46,788 bases of DNA from Emmonsiellopsis sp. PD_33 (GCA_032988165.1 JANTQF010000278.1:1-46788), one strand, 5' to 3'; positions 11,271 to 23,534 are shown, numbered from the stretch's first letter. Notes: generated by a model from the letters alone, not told the origin. Program-made: numbers and translations.

Positions 11271-13097
11271 ATGCTACTTCCTTTTTTCGACCCCTATTTA
11301 CGGCAGTACAACCGCATATTTGTTACTTGAATATTCCCACCCGGATATCAGATACCCCAACTATCTTGTCCTCTTGTTGCCGTCTCAAACAATTCATGAC
11401 ATTAACGACCAGAAGACACCAAGCCTCATCTCATACATATCCACACAAGACAGCCTTTCGTTATCCTGTATTACGGAAACATTACACTATCCATTCCCTC
11501 ATTTAGGCCACCCTCGCCGAAATTCTCTCGCTTATTTTCCTTCCCTACCTCCCTATTCTTTGCTATACTCGGAAGACATGGCACATCATCTTTTCCCCTT
11601 TACCTTGTTCGGGTTGGCTTGCATACTGGCGTGTTAGCGGGATACTGGCGTAATATCGAATCATGGTTGGCGTTTTATGGAGTTCGAATCAGGCTGCTAT
11701 TTGACTCCTTTGCTTTTCGTCGGATCGGTTACGGCTGAACCGGTGCCGCTCGAATCCCTTTTGCCGTTGCCATGCCGATTTATTTTTGGCTCACAGGACA
11801 GAACAGAGCACGCTTTTGGCACATGAATCCTTGCACATACACATGCACATACACACACATACAGAAGTTCATTTCATTCTTTTTTTAGACTTGTTGCCTG
11901 CGCACGTTCCTTCGTTCTTGCCTCTCCTTTTTTTCCATTTCCTCTATTCTGTCTTTCCTGTCTTTTTTCCCTTTCTTCTAGACAGCGACGCGCGTTTTGA
12001 GCAGGCGAACATTTGGGGCCTTGTCTTGATCCTTTTCTTTAATTTCTAATGGGACGGACGGATATGGGAATCGAATCGGAATCGGAATCGGGCCGGAATG
12101 CAATGGGGAAAGGTGGCAGATTTCCCGGTTTCGATCGATTGATTGATTCATTGATTGAGTATATTTGGGTTTGGGTTGGGACGGACGGACGGAAGGACAT
12201 TGGGATTTTTGTTTGGGATCGTTTGGGTTTCTTTTTACTCTTCCTATTTTGTAATTTGGGTTTTGGGATGGGATGGGATGGGGTGTGCTATGGAGTTTTT
12301 CATCTTTTCCTTTTCCTTTCTTTTGCTATGTTTGTTTGTTTGTTCGGATGGATGGATGGATGCGTGGGAGGCACTTTTCTTCTTCTTCTTTTGCTTGTTT
12401 TATTTGCTGGCTTTGCCAGTTAGTTAAGTTTCTCCTTTTCCTTCTTTTTTTTCTCTTTTTTTCTGTTCTTTTAGCAGGCTATGTATGTATGTATGTTTTA
12501 GCTGGGGTTTCTTCGTGTTTTTTTTTCTCTTATTAGAAATTCTATTTTATTTTGTGGATTGAAGTGAAGTGAGGGGTTTATTCTTTTTTTTTTGGAGTTT
12601 GCGGGGGTGCTTTGGGGCGCTTGGTGGTTGCTTGATTGTTTGCTTCTCGTAGGTGCGTAGGGAGGTAGGGAGTGGAGTGGAGTGAGGGGATGGATGGTCT
12701 GGATCCGTTCCACCCCTTTCCCTTACTTGTTCATTTTATTAACTTGGGCCGGCCCCTTTTGGTGGTCTGGTCTGTCTATCTTCTGGGGACTATATAACTT
12801 ATATAAGAATGGATATGTGAAGATGAATCACCCCCTTTTTTGCTTTTTGTCTAGCTCCCCTCCATAATGATTTTTGGATAGGGGGTGTGGTGTGGTGTAG
12901 TTCCGGGCCTTAGGTCTATGTATGTATGTATGTATGTAAGTCGTTATGTGTTGATCATCTATCTATCTATCTACCCAAGAAAAGGAAAGAGTCGTAAATT
13001 CGAGAAAGAAGAAGCGAAAAAGAGCCCTAAACCTCCCTCCCTCCCTCCCTCCGCACACATCACATCACCCCCCCCCAAAGAAAAGAAAAAGAAGACC
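11271..13097. other. Convergent spacer between cyclin B and the DExH helicase
   Basis: Both flanking genes end here, so about 1.8 kb is available where only two 3' untranslated regions are expected. The plus strand has T/C-rich tracts (about 11880-11990 and 12300-12560), GGATGG and ATGT microsatellites (12340-12362, 12481-12496, 12917-12938), a CTAT run near 12958-12972 and a CTCC run near 13031-13052. The open frames are low-complexity and not convincing as genes. A promoter-like CT-rich tract with no coding gene could mean an untranslated transcript, but nothing shows it directly. Confidence 0.55.
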
Positions 13098-16000
13098 CTA
13101 CTGATCCTGCCCATTAAAAACAACCAACCTCCTCACAACCTCAATAACCGCATCCTCCCCCCCGTCCACATCCACCCCGGGATTATCCATCCGCCTTGCC
13201 AGCGCCTCGTCCAACAACATCCTCAACCGCGACGCCAGCACGCCGATCCGCGCCCACCCGCGCAGCCGCTGCCAGCCATCCACTAGCACCCCCCGGCCCA
13301 GCGTGTCGAGCGTTATCGGCCCGGAGAAGAGGAGGAGGCTGTATGCGTTGAACGCTGTTGGTTTCTGGGTTAGTATCTATTGTGCTAATTGGGAATGGGA
13401 GGGGGGGGGGGGATGTATATAAACTCACGGGTCAAATCGCGGATAAACACCTTGCTCGTAGCCATCTTTGTGAAGTAGCTGACGTACGCGGCGGAGCCGG
13501 AGAAGCTCTGTGCGCCGAAGAGGCTGGAGCTCGGGTGCACGAATACGCGGCCGTTTTCCTGGTTGAAGTATTTGATCGTGCGCGCGTCTGGGTCTAGCTC
13601 GATGGTGCCGGACATGGAGGCGGCGAATTTTTTGTCCGGGAAGCTGATGTTGGCGATTTGCGGGTTGAAGGCGCCTGCGATGAGGGCGCGGAGGAGTTGG
13701 GTGTTGGTGTTGTGCGTGTTCCAGCGGTTGGTGGGTGGGGAGTCGTCTGGGGAGCGGTAGGTGACGGGGATGATGCCGATGTCCTTTAGGGAGCTGAGGA
13801 GTTGGGATCTGTTCGAGGAGATTTCGCGGAGGGTTTTGGGGACGAGGAAGTTGTCGTTGCACCAGGATTGGGTTTTCCAGAGACCGAATTGTCTGACCCG
13901 TTCGGACCATTGCTGATAGGCCGCTAGGTCGATTAGGAGGTCTCCGTCGCCCGTTGAGAAGGATGCTCGTGCCTGTTTGGCTTCTTCGCGTTTGTCGCGG
14001 GGTGAGATGAAGGGGCTTTTGACTGTGAGGATTGCGGCGATGGTCAGGCAGGACTCCATGCAGCCGAATATTGCGCCGTATATCATTAGTTTTGCGCAGC
14101 GGAGGTCAGTCGGGATCATTGCTAGATAGCGGCCTAGAGCGGTTAGTTGGTCATTATCAAGGGCTCCGATACGGTGGAGAAGCTCGAGAGCGCCCTCCAC
14201 AGCGACGTTTTCGGGAGGCGTGAGCGTATCAGCAAGGAAACCAGAGACATTTCTGACTCCCCTCATCGCCTTGACAGATAGACATAACTGCTCCAACGGA
14301 ACACGGCGGATTTCAGGTTCTGGCCTTGGAGCCATGTTGGCCTCGGCTTTGCGGGTATACATTTTGTAGCAGGTTCCGCTTCTGACACGCCCAGCTCGGC
14401 CGCGACGCTGTTTACAGGCTGCCTGGGAGGCCCAGACCTCTTCCAGCCGGACTATGTTGTCAGCGGGATCATACCGCGTTTCCTTCACGCGGCCTGTATC
14501 GATAACAGCAACCACGTCCTCGATTGTGATAGAGGTTTCTGCGACGTTGGTGGCTGCAATTATTTTGCGCTTCCCAGGCGGAGCAGGTAAAAAGACTCGT
14601 CGCTGTTCACTGGGCAGAAGAGATGCATGTAATGGTAGTGGATGTGCGAATGGGAGGTGGTTCAAAGCGGCCAAGCATCTGTCTATCTCCATTGTTCCAG
14701 GAAGGAAGATGAGGATACCCCCCGGTTGGGATTTTAGTTGGGAATCAATATACCGGACAGTGGATGCGATCAGGTCATAGTTGATCCCCATGCCGAGTTT
14801 TTGAAGCACAGAGCCGATGGCGAGCTCCGACGTGTCCTCGTCGTCCGAACCAGAATATTCATCCCATGCCAAAGATGAATTGCCCGGGTTGAATCCTGTT
14901 CGCCGGACCACGTCATCAATGTAAAGATCTTCCACCGGGAATGTTCTGCCGGATATATTGACCCGCCCAACCCTACCAGCTCCTCCAAAGTATTGCGTGA
15001 AAACATCAGCGTCAAGCGTGGCGCTCATCAAGATAAGTTTAAGATCCTTGCGTTGCTGAAGCACGTCCCTCAAGAGAGCCAAAAGGAAATCGGTGTCAAG
15101 ACTCCGTTCGTGCACTTCGTCAACAACCACATGGCTGATATCGGCAAGGGAGCTGACAACGTCTGATCCACCCGTCTGCATACGACGGAGCAGAACACCG
15201 GTGGTCATGAATGTAACCTTGGTCGCACCGTACTTGACTTTCGAATCTCCTCTCACGGTATATCCCACCTCATCGCCAACTGTTGAGCACCGCTCGTCAC
15301 TAACACGATCCGCGAGGCCAAGCGCAGAAATTCTCCTGGGCTGCGTACAGACAATATTTACTGCTGACCCTAGGTCTCGTCGTATCATATCGTCGAGGAC
15401 GAACTGAACAGACTGCGTACTCTTGCCGCTTCCTGTCTCGCCCGATATTATAGTGACTTGATGAGAATTGACCGCCTGGATAATGGCCTCCTGCATGGCC
15501 CATGCCGGTAGTGATTGTCTAGCATTCATCATTTTCTGCTGGGCAGGAGTGGTTTGTTTCCGTTCCCATTCCGCGCGAATCGCCAAGCTTTGTGGTGATC
15601 CTGGGAGTAGGTTCAGGGGCCTGGGCGGTCTCTTTGTGGGCTTCAAAGGGGTTTGCGTTGATCCTCTATTGTTTGCGTGAGATATCGCCTCAACAGAAAT
15701 AGTTCGTAGCTTCCCGGGGTTCTCCAAGACGCGAGGCAGGTTTTCCTCTAGCCAGTCAACAAGGTTGAATATCATGGGTTCGCCAAGGAGATCCTTATGG
15801 GCATGTCGTATGGCTTGTCGAATAGCGCTGAGTCGGATATACGCCGGAATATCCTTTGCTGAAATGGATAAAACAGGAGGACAAGCTGGGTATGAAGTCG
15901 CCGACGGCTGTTGGAAGTGGAAGGTAGTAGTGCATGGTAGATTCGCATTTTCGGAGACGATTTGGCAGGTCTTCGATGACGTCCTCTTGTATCTATCGCC

Positions 16001-17364
16001 GTATATTGCTTCTAATGTTAAATGTTCCTCCTCCCAAGCCTCTGTATTATCGACACCGGATTTAGTGAGCGGGAAATCACCGTCATTAACGAGCATATGT
16101 TGCAGTTGCTCAGCAGTCAAATGCTCATCTCCGTTATTGTTGTCAAGGACCTCGGCACAAAAATCTGCCGCATAGCCCGCAGTGGCAAGACGCTTGATTT
16201 TAGATTCCCTTGATAGATCTCCACTAGCCAGACTTATTCCAGCAGTGTATCCTTCCGGAAGACTCCAAGCTGGAAGATCATCCTCTGGAATATGTATCAA
16301 TAACCACTCCAAAGCTTCCTCGCGATCTTTGCATTCGGAGACTGCCTCTTCAACATGGCTCCGGCGGAAGCCTAGCCCGGTAAATTCATTAACGATTCGC
16401 TTCTTCTCGGCATCCGGTATTTGAATGCTGTACGGATTCCAAATGGCACTTTGCCTGACCAGATCCTCAATAGTCCGACGAATCTTATTTCCCATCTCAA
16501 CCTTAGAGGCACGTAGCCAGCGCTTCCCATCGGTATTCCTTGTATTCCCCGTATTCAAGCCAGGCTGGGGATTTGAATCCTGGGCCTTGGCTCTCTCCTT
16601 TTCCCGATCGGCTCGCTTCTTAGCAAGCTCCGCAGCGGCATTTTCACGCTCCTGCATAGCCATGAAAGGGTCTGCTTCATATAGCCAGCCCCTCCCCTCC
16701 TTCACGTCTGTATTTTTCAGTTGCGTAAAGTCGTCCTTCCACAGGTTTCGGTATGTGGGGGGCATCATCATGTGTAGGTTGCGCATACTGCATACACGGA
16801 AGAGGGCATACGTAGCGGCAAAATGGCGTGCTTCCATGGCTGTGGGATAGGCGGCCAGGTGCTGATGGGAAGCCGGTAGTCGAATAGGGGGTAGGGTAGT
16901 CATCTCTTTCGTTTTCGGATTGGTTTTCTTCAGGATGACGCTCGAGACGAACCCGTCCTTAGTTTTGTGCTTGCATAACAGTTAGCATGGCGAACGTAGG
17001 AGCCGAGAAACTCTGTATCTCTGATATATAACCTCGTACATACCATATTGTACTCCGGTTTCTCCCACCTCTGCTTCTGACAGTGCTCCGAGAGCATGTT
17101 CACAGGCAGCTTCCCCGTCCACGATGCGCCCCCAATAACCGTCCTGGCCGTCGGCTTCTTCGGCTGCTCCGCCGCTCCGTCACCGGCAGATCCATCTTTG
17201 CCATCCCGCTGCGGACCCGACTTGTTGCGATCCGAAGATTTGGATTTTCCCTTGCCGTTGGATTCGCCCGCGGCGACAAAATCGCTAATGGAGATCTCTG
17301 CTGGGGGTTGTTTGGGTGGGTTTTTGGATCCACCACGGGCGCCTCCTCCCTTCTTCGGGCCCAT
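13098..17364 (-). CDS. ucp12: DExH-box RNA helicase of the Ucp12/DHX57 type
   Basis: Three exons, 17364..17044, 16969..13429 and 13354..13098, encode 1372 residues. The first junction restores the conserved KPEYNMHKT/KDGFVSSVIL stretch and the second restores RDLTP/FNAYSLLLFSG. Domains in order: a Lys/Gly-rich basic N-terminus; a UBA-like segment after SAIWNPYSIQ (about 285-330); an RWD-like segment around EEEHLTLEAIYGDRY (about 430-530); the helicase core with GETGSGKST (near 617), DEVH (near 722), SAT, ATNVAETSITI and QRRGRAGR (near 962); then the helicase-associated and OB-type C-terminal domains. These features match fission yeast Ucp12 and animal DHX57, probable cytoplasmic RNA helicases with poorly known roles. 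Its start is 311 bp from the divergent aprataxin gene. Confidence 0.93.
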
Positions 17365-17675
17365 AGTCCGAGAATATATGAAAATGTGCGGTGCGGAATG
17401 GACGGCTGGATTTTGTGTTGTCGTCCGCGCCGGTGAGATCAGTTTTGATATCCCGCTCAGATCGCGGCTGAGTCAGCAGATCTTATCTTATCGGCGCATC
17501 TTATCTTGGCATTTCGGCGGAGGTTTGTTGCTTTTAATGTAGATATCTCCAGTCTTGAAACATTTGCTTCTTGACAATATCTGCTATGAAGGGTCGCTTG
17601 CTATAATCTCGCAAGATCACTGACCCCTAACGAGAAGCAAATCGTCTGGGGGAACCGAAATATCTGGACCACAAA
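17365..17675. promoter_or_regulatory. Shared divergent promoter with AP-1 and GATA motifs
   Basis: The 311 bp between the helicase and aprataxin start codons must serve both. TGAGTCA at 17469-17475 is a perfect Gcn4/AP-1-type site. Three CTTATC elements (GATAAG on the other strand) lie at 17482-17487, 17487-17492 and 17500-17505, the first two sharing a base. The motifs are visible; use by the cell is inferred. Confidence 0.5.
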
Positions 17676-18607
17676 ATGAGCAGGGAGGTCTCCCCCAGCT
17701 CCAGCGCTGGAGACGCGGATGTCACAGCTGCAGAACCGCCATCGCCATCGGAGCGCGAGGAGCAAAAGAAGAGCCGGAATGCTTGTATGACCACTCTGCC
17801 GTCCTCCTGAGCTACCTGACTTTCCACTAATCCAAAATCCAACGCCCTCTAGTTAGCGAATTAATGTCGCGCAAGCGCAAACCAGACCACAACCACCAAC
17901 AACAACCAGAAATAAAACCAACCCCCCTAAAACGCTCCACAATTTTTAACAACCGCGATAACCTAGGCGCCTACATCTCAAACCCCTCCCACTACCCTCC
18001 CCCAACCACCCTCTACCACAACGACGACTTCGTCGCCATCCGCGATCTATACCCGAAATCCTCCCTGCACCTCCTCCTCCTCCCCCGCGATCCCATAAAG
18101 ACCCGCCTCCACCCCTTCGACGCCTTCGAAGACCGGGAATTCCTCACAAAGGTCCAAGCAGAGACAAAAAAACTAAAAGCCCTCGCCGCGGCCGAACTCC
18201 GCCGGATGTACAGCAGCACCTCCGCACAGGAGAAAGCGCGGCAGGAAGCCATGGCCGCTGACCCGCCACCAGACGAACTCCCGCCCGGCCGCGACTGGGA
18301 GGCGGAGATCATGTGTGGGATCCATGCGCATCCGTCGATGAATCATTTGCATATCCATGTGTTGTCTGTTGATCGGTATAGTCCGTGTCTGAAGCATCGG
18401 AAGCATTATAATAGCTTTGCGACGCCGTTTTTTATTGATGTTGATGAGTTTCCGTTGAAGGGGGATGATCCGAGGAGACATCCGGGGAGGGAGGGGTATT
18501 TGAGGAGGGAGTTTAGGTGTTGGAGGTGTGGGAGGGGGTTTGGGAATAGGTTTGCCCGGTTGAAGGGACATCTTGAGGAGGAGTTTTTGGAGTGGAAGGG
18601 CTTGTGA
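17676..18607 (+). CDS. hnt3: Aprataxin-like DNA-adenylate hydrolase (HIT plus zinc finger)
   Basis: Two exons, 17676..17784 and 17853..18607, encode 287 residues. The junction gives SRNAF/SELM. The HIT domain spans about residues 55-225 and contains HLHIHV (H201, H203, H205), the histidine triad that attacks adenylated DNA. A C-terminal CWRC...GHLEEE segment (from about residue 259) fits the C2HE zinc finger of fission yeast Aptx/Hnt3. The enzyme removes AMP from 5' ends left by aborted ligation and acts in nuclear single-strand break repair. No FHA domain is present, as in other fungal forms. The second exon shifts abruptly near 18300 from C-ending to G/T-ending codons, a pattern shared with other genes in the window. 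Confidence 0.95.
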
Positions 18608-19284
18608 GTTGGGGTAATGAGGGCTTGTTTGAGCTATGATTTGAATGATGAAATGCCTTTAACGTTTACTGGGGTGTGAGCATTGGTTGGGAGTCCTCCG
18701 ATGTGAGGGCTACCTATTTATATATATATCGGTCTGCTCAGATGGTCCTGGACAGTGCTAGATATAGCAAATGATATTGGCTAAATACGGGACATTTCAC
18801 ATGATCGAATGCTATTTCTTGATATATCACTCCTATTACGCTGAGAGATAAAATTCAAAGTAGAACAACACAGTATATAATTCAAAAGCCTGAAACGTGC
18901 CCCCATAGTTGCTCCCAAACAAGTATAAACAATCTGCGAAGTGTATGTGCAAGATAATCTGAAAAATATAGTCATATACAAGTACATTTTCGTTAGGAAC
19001 CCAGAAAGACAATAATATATTTTCTAAGTAATACATTTAAAATATTAGAGAAAGGGAGATAAATACCCCAACGCAAATGGCTAGTCGAACCATAATCGAT
19101 GGCTATGACGCCTCGATTGACAAGACTGCCGTCGTCCTGGATGCACCAATCTCCCACACCGCATGGTTCCTTTGCCAATCCTAGCTTTAAAAGACGAGTG
19201 ACAGCTGCGACCAACACGCCGAGTAATAGCATATTATATCATCCAAGACGGTATAAAATGTCTAGCTCAATCTCCACAGGTTGA
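18608..19284. other. AT-rich convergent spacer between hnt3 and irc22
   Basis: The two genes end towards each other. The sequence is AT-rich, with a short TA repeat at about 18718-18728, and holds only short open frames with no recognisable content. Confidence 0.6.
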
Positions 19285-20206
19285 TTAAGCTCGGGTTTTG
19301 GATCGGCTTCCACTCTTCACCTTTCGGGCTTCGGGTCGGTGGATGTGATGCGCGGGGATCCACTCGGTGTTGTAGGTCTTTCCGGAGGTTCCGGCTGATC
19401 CTTCGCTTCCGCTGACCGAAGCCTGTTCCGCTTCGGCACTCTTGGGCTGTCCGGCTGACTTCTTAGGCTTATCTCCGCCCTTTCGCTTCTGGGGGAAGTA
19501 AGGGGCAACCCAGATGGTATAGAAGCCGTAGACGACACCAACGAAACATGCGAGGAGGAAGAAGTAGAGGAACAGACTAGAGGGTTATAGTATTAGCATT
19601 GAATGTGAATTAATGAGGATGACTCAGTACTTACACCTGGGGGTCGAAGATGCTAGTTTCAGGCTCCACAACGCTGATGGTACCGTTGTACGCTTGGATA
19701 GTAAATAGTTTGCCCTCAGAGTTGGCGACAATAGCAGCAAGATGCAGAGTCAGATCCTGAGGGTGCATTTCGGTAGCAAAGGCATACCCAAGGGCATGTT
19801 GCTCTCCGCCGGGAATTTCCACGCTGTAACGCGACGCGGTCAGGTTGCGGATATTGCGGCTGGGCTCGCCGGGGGCATCCAGAGTCCACAGGCTGCCGCC
19901 AACCAAGTTCACGGTGACAGGCTCAGGCTCCTGGTTGTTGAAGGCGACCAGTGCCTGGGTGGGGTTGCCGTTGACCAGCTTGACGCCAAAGATCTCGGAG
20001 TTGGGGAATGTAGCTGCGACGCTAACCGCCAGCGCGGGGGCCTTGACAGACTCCTCAACAGGGTCGGTAGGCTTGAAATTACGGACTCACGTTAACAGGC
20101 GCAGCATTACCAGTGACAGGCGGACAGTACTTACAGCGTCCTCAGCGCGCACCAGCAGGGCCTGCATGGCGAGCAGCGCAACGGATAGGAACCCGAATTT
20201 GCCCAT
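19285..20206 (-). CDS. irc22: TRAP-alpha family protein Irc22
   Basis: Three exons, 20206..20135, 20071..19635 and 19576..19285, encode 266 residues. MGKFGFLSVALLAMQALLVRA is a clear signal peptide. A luminal beta-rich domain follows (PNSEIFGVKLVNG, then YGTISV-like strands, up to FDPQ), then one membrane span near 171-193 (LFLYFFLLACFVGVVYGFY). A basic cytosolic tail contains the conserved TEWIPAHHIHRPEARKVKS block. This is the order expected for the alpha subunit of the translocon-associated complex in the ER membrane, called Irc22 in fungi. The first intron is 63 bp and comes directly after the signal-peptide exon. The gene is divergent from the CCCH gene with 467 bp between starts. Confidence 0.93.
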
Positions 20207-20673
20207 TTTGAAAGAGATCGAACCAATGAACGGGAGAAAGGAGGGACGGGGGCAGGGCAGCAGAAGGAGAGAAAACCAGACGGCGAGGATGTCCACACTC
20301 AGGCTGAGAATCGGAAGACGAGGAAGTTGGAGGAAGCTTAATTTCCACGTATGTCACATCCGCGGCTAGAAACCCGGACTTTTGTTGCGCCGGGCCGCGT
20401 TGGCGCGTCGCGCGCGCGGGTTAGCCGCGCCGGATTGGGGCATTTTTTGGCGCCGACAGCAGCAGCAGCCAGGACATCGAGAATCGAACAATCAACTCCA
20501 TGGGTGAAAGAACAGTCACGGAGCTCAGCGTGCGGCCATTATCACCCTTCGCGTGTCCCAATTCGCTTTCTGTTTAATTCCCCCCCCGCTTATAAGTACT
20601 GCCTGTCTGCGCCTCTGTCTCGTTTCCTCCGTCGAAGCACTTAAAAACTGAGAGCCTCCTCCCGTGGCCCAGC
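20207..20673. promoter_or_regulatory. Divergent promoter between irc22 and the NYN/CCCH gene
   Basis: 467 bp separates the two start codons. It contains a GC-rich block with ATTGG (a reversed CCAAT box) near 20434 and a pyrimidine-rich stretch shortly before the plus-strand ATG. No other feature is evident. Confidence 0.5.
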
Positions 20674-22275
20674 ATGGCTACCTCCTCCGCCCAGGAGTTA
20701 TTTACCCGCTACGAGGCGGTTAAAGCTATAGAACAGTCAAAGAATGAACTAATCGAGGTTGCTACAGCTCCTGTCACTCTCCCCTCACTTTGGCTTGCCT
20801 TACTGATCTCGCCCTGTAGGACCTGCTCCGGCGCGTAAGTGAGCTTGAAGATGCTTACGAACGAACCCGATTAGACCTTGCTCGCGAGACCGACTTTAAT
20901 CGTCGAGTGCAAATGCATGAAATGGAGCTTATGGATCAGATATCGAAGATCAAAACCGTCATGGTACGTCCCTGCGCTCGGTTAAAATATCGGGAAAGCC
21001 CTCTAACCGCCAGCTTTCAATAGGACCAAGAACCTTTCGTACTCGTTTTACTAGATGGAGACGGCATGATATTCCAAGATTCGTTTCTACAACAAGGTGA
21101 ACAGGGAGGAAAAGATGCAGCAAACCAACTTTGGGCCGCTGTCCGCGATTATACAACACGAAACCTCCCCAACATCTCCTCACCAAAGATTATAACTAGG
21201 GTATATGGAAATGTCAAGGGCCTGGCTGAAGCATGCTATAAGGCCGGTATTATTGACCGACCGGGCCTGGTTGACGAATTTATGCGTGGGTTTAATGGTA
21301 GTAGGCTATTGTTTGACTTTGTGGACGTGGGCAGCGGGAAAGATCGAGCTGACGATAAGATCTCTGGTGAGTGGCCTTCAATTCTTGGTTTTCGTCGTAA
21401 TATATCCGTCAAATCTCGATATTTTGCTAATGCTTGAATTCCCTACTGCAGAGGTTTTTAAGCTCCATTTATACAACTGCCATTGCCACCAAATATTCCT
21501 GGGCTGCTCACACGATAATGGCTACGCCCGGCTGCTGGAAGAGCCTTTAGCAGATCGAGACCTTATCTACCGGATATCTTTAATCGAGGGAGTGCCATTT
21601 GAACGGGAGCTGGAGAACATAAAGTCTTCATATAGAGTGACTAAATTCGACGATCTCTTCCGATCATCCAAGGTCGTTACGGGGACACATTCATGGGTCG
21701 ATTGGAATCGAACGAATCCCTCAACAACTCTACCAGCTTCTTCCCCGAGCCAAGTCCACAGCGTTACCCGTATTCCCTCAAACTCAACTCCTCCGACTAA
21801 TGGTACCTCGACGCCCCCCACATGGGCGTCAACAACCGCAGCCAGCGCCGGAGGCCCATTGACAGATTTAACCTCGAAATCCACCAGCCCTCCGCCCCCG
21901 AAAGTCGAGCGGAATAAATACGGCCAACGCGTCGACAGACTTGATTTCAAAACGATTCCCAAAGACGAATTAAACCGCGTCAAGAAGCTAAAACTATGCA
22001 ACCTCTACTATTTACTTGGCGAATGCCCCAACTTAAGCTGCTACCATACGCACGATCATAAATTGACGAAGAATGAACGCACAGTGTTGCATGCCGTTGC
22101 CCGCATGACCCCCTGCCGATTCGGCACTGAGTGCGACGACCCCGGTTGTATCTATGGCCATCGTTGTCCGCAGAGCGAGGTTGGCAAGAAGGATTGTTTC
22201 TGGGGCTCGAATTGTCGCTTTGATGCTGCTGCACATGGGATTGATACTACTATTGTGAAGATCACAAAGGTGTAA
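20674..22275 (+). CDS. NYN-like plus tandem CCCH zinc finger protein (candidate RNase)
   Basis: Four exons, 20674..20757, 20820..20963, 21024..21366 and 21452..22275, encode 464 residues. Residues 1-76 form a coiled coil. From residue 77 the sequence VLVLLDGDG (D87, D89) starts an alpha/beta domain of about 150 residues. It continues with RADDKI (D186, D187) and GCSHDNGYA (D212), acid positions arranged as in NYN/PIN nucleases; the last resembles the Regnase SNDxYRDL motif. A Ser/Thr/Pro linker is followed by a C-x8-C-x4-C-x3-H finger, a C-x5-C-x4-C-x3-H finger and a third Cys-rich segment (CFWGSNC). Proteins of this layout are conserved in filamentous fungi, usually named only as CCCH proteins. 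An RNA-binding nuclease is inferred, not shown. The first donor, GTTGCT, is weak. Confidence 0.88.
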
Positions 22276-23534
22276 CGGTTGCTATTTGCATTTTCATTAA
22301 AAGTGGGTGGAGGTTACTTACTGCATGGGCAAAGGACCTCTTCCCTCTTCGATTTTCTTTATTTTAATCTAGTCCTTTGATCTTTTCGGGAAATTGAACC
22401 ACGGCCGCAAGCGACGGGGGAATTTGTTCTGTTTTTTCGGGTCTTTGTCCACTCTCATACACCCCCCTGTCTCACTGTGTACCTCCTATTTCGGGTCCTT
22501 TTATTTATCTATTATCAGCCCAGTCATCTCTCCCCTCCCCACTTTCATGGATTCCTCTCGACCGGCTGACGGGCCTAGATCGTTCTTTGTCGTCTTTCTT
22601 TTGCTGTGTGCTTTACTCGACACTCGCTTCTTTTTGTCAATGGTTGTTTTTGCTCCTGGGGGAAATCACAAATGGACGGACGGAGGGAAATGGACTGGAC
22701 TGGATCGGAATGGAAATCTACGGATGGAGTCGAATGTTAAATCGAATCTGGATTGTTTTTGATTTGCTTCAGTTGCCTAATGCCTGCCTATACCTGGTTC
22801 CACCTGCGCATGTTATGTCAGTTTTTCGGATCTGTTTTTATTTTAAGAAAGAGATGAAATGGAATTTCGATGCTCTTTTCTTAGTACTTACCTTCTATCT
22901 ATTTGGTCTGTTTATTTTAAAGTGAGCAAATGACCCTACGGATGAAGAAGGGGGTGGAGATATTGCATTCCATTCTTCTTTTCGACCGCCTCCGCCCATT
23001 CTTTCGTTTTGAACAAGATGTGAGAGACTTGCAAAGAAATGATATCCACTTCCATCTTGACCATCCGATCCGATCCGTCCGCGTCTATCCATCTCTCTCC
23101 CACGACAAGCCACAGCACCCGACCATGCTCCCTGCCACGAATTCTCGGCCATAAGCTATTCTAACCCAAAGTTCCATGCGGAAACTCGCCTGAGCAAGGT
23201 TCAAAATCAGCACTACAGCTCGGGAAAAACCCCAACATGGGCCCCATGCTGACACCATCTTTGCTGACCACAGCGGGCTGAAGCTTATTTGACAACCATG
23301 CCCCATTGAGCGGATATTGAAGCTGCATTGACTATGCTATCGCCGGAGTTTCCCTAATCTCCGGCCACTTAAGGCCGATATGTACGGAGCAGACGGTTGA
23401 TAAAATCGATGAAGAGCTCTTGATATATGTACTCCGTATGCTGGTATACTACCTAGATACTCTTTCTCCCCCCTTTTCCTCTTCCTAGCCATTCGTTATC
23501 TTCCACCCAGGGTTCCTATCCATCACCACCCACC
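22276..23534. other. Spacer and PEBP promoter
   Basis: The left part is the 3' region of the CCCH gene. Open frames at 22394-22762 and 22587-22925 are T-rich, with no domain. The right part is the PEBP promoter, with an inverted repeat at 23342-23365 and two oppositely placed TACGGAG/CTCCGTA elements near 23382 and 23432. Confidence 0.55.
23342..23365. promoter_or_regulatory. Inverted repeat GCCGGAG-N10-CTCCGGC
   Basis: Perfect 7-bp arms at 23342-23348 and 23359-23365 are separated by 10 bp. They place CGG and CCG half-sites 14 bp apart, the kind of element bound by dimers of Zn2Cys6 factors. It lies about 170 bp before the PEBP start codon. A second palindrome, GGCC-N6-GGCC, follows at once. 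Confidence 0.4.

Noticed and set aside
13385..13428. Continuation of the helicase second exon to a stop after REFIYIPPPPPIPN
   Set aside because: This is readthrough into the last intron. Splicing at 13428/13355 restores the conserved FNAYSLLLFSG C-terminus.
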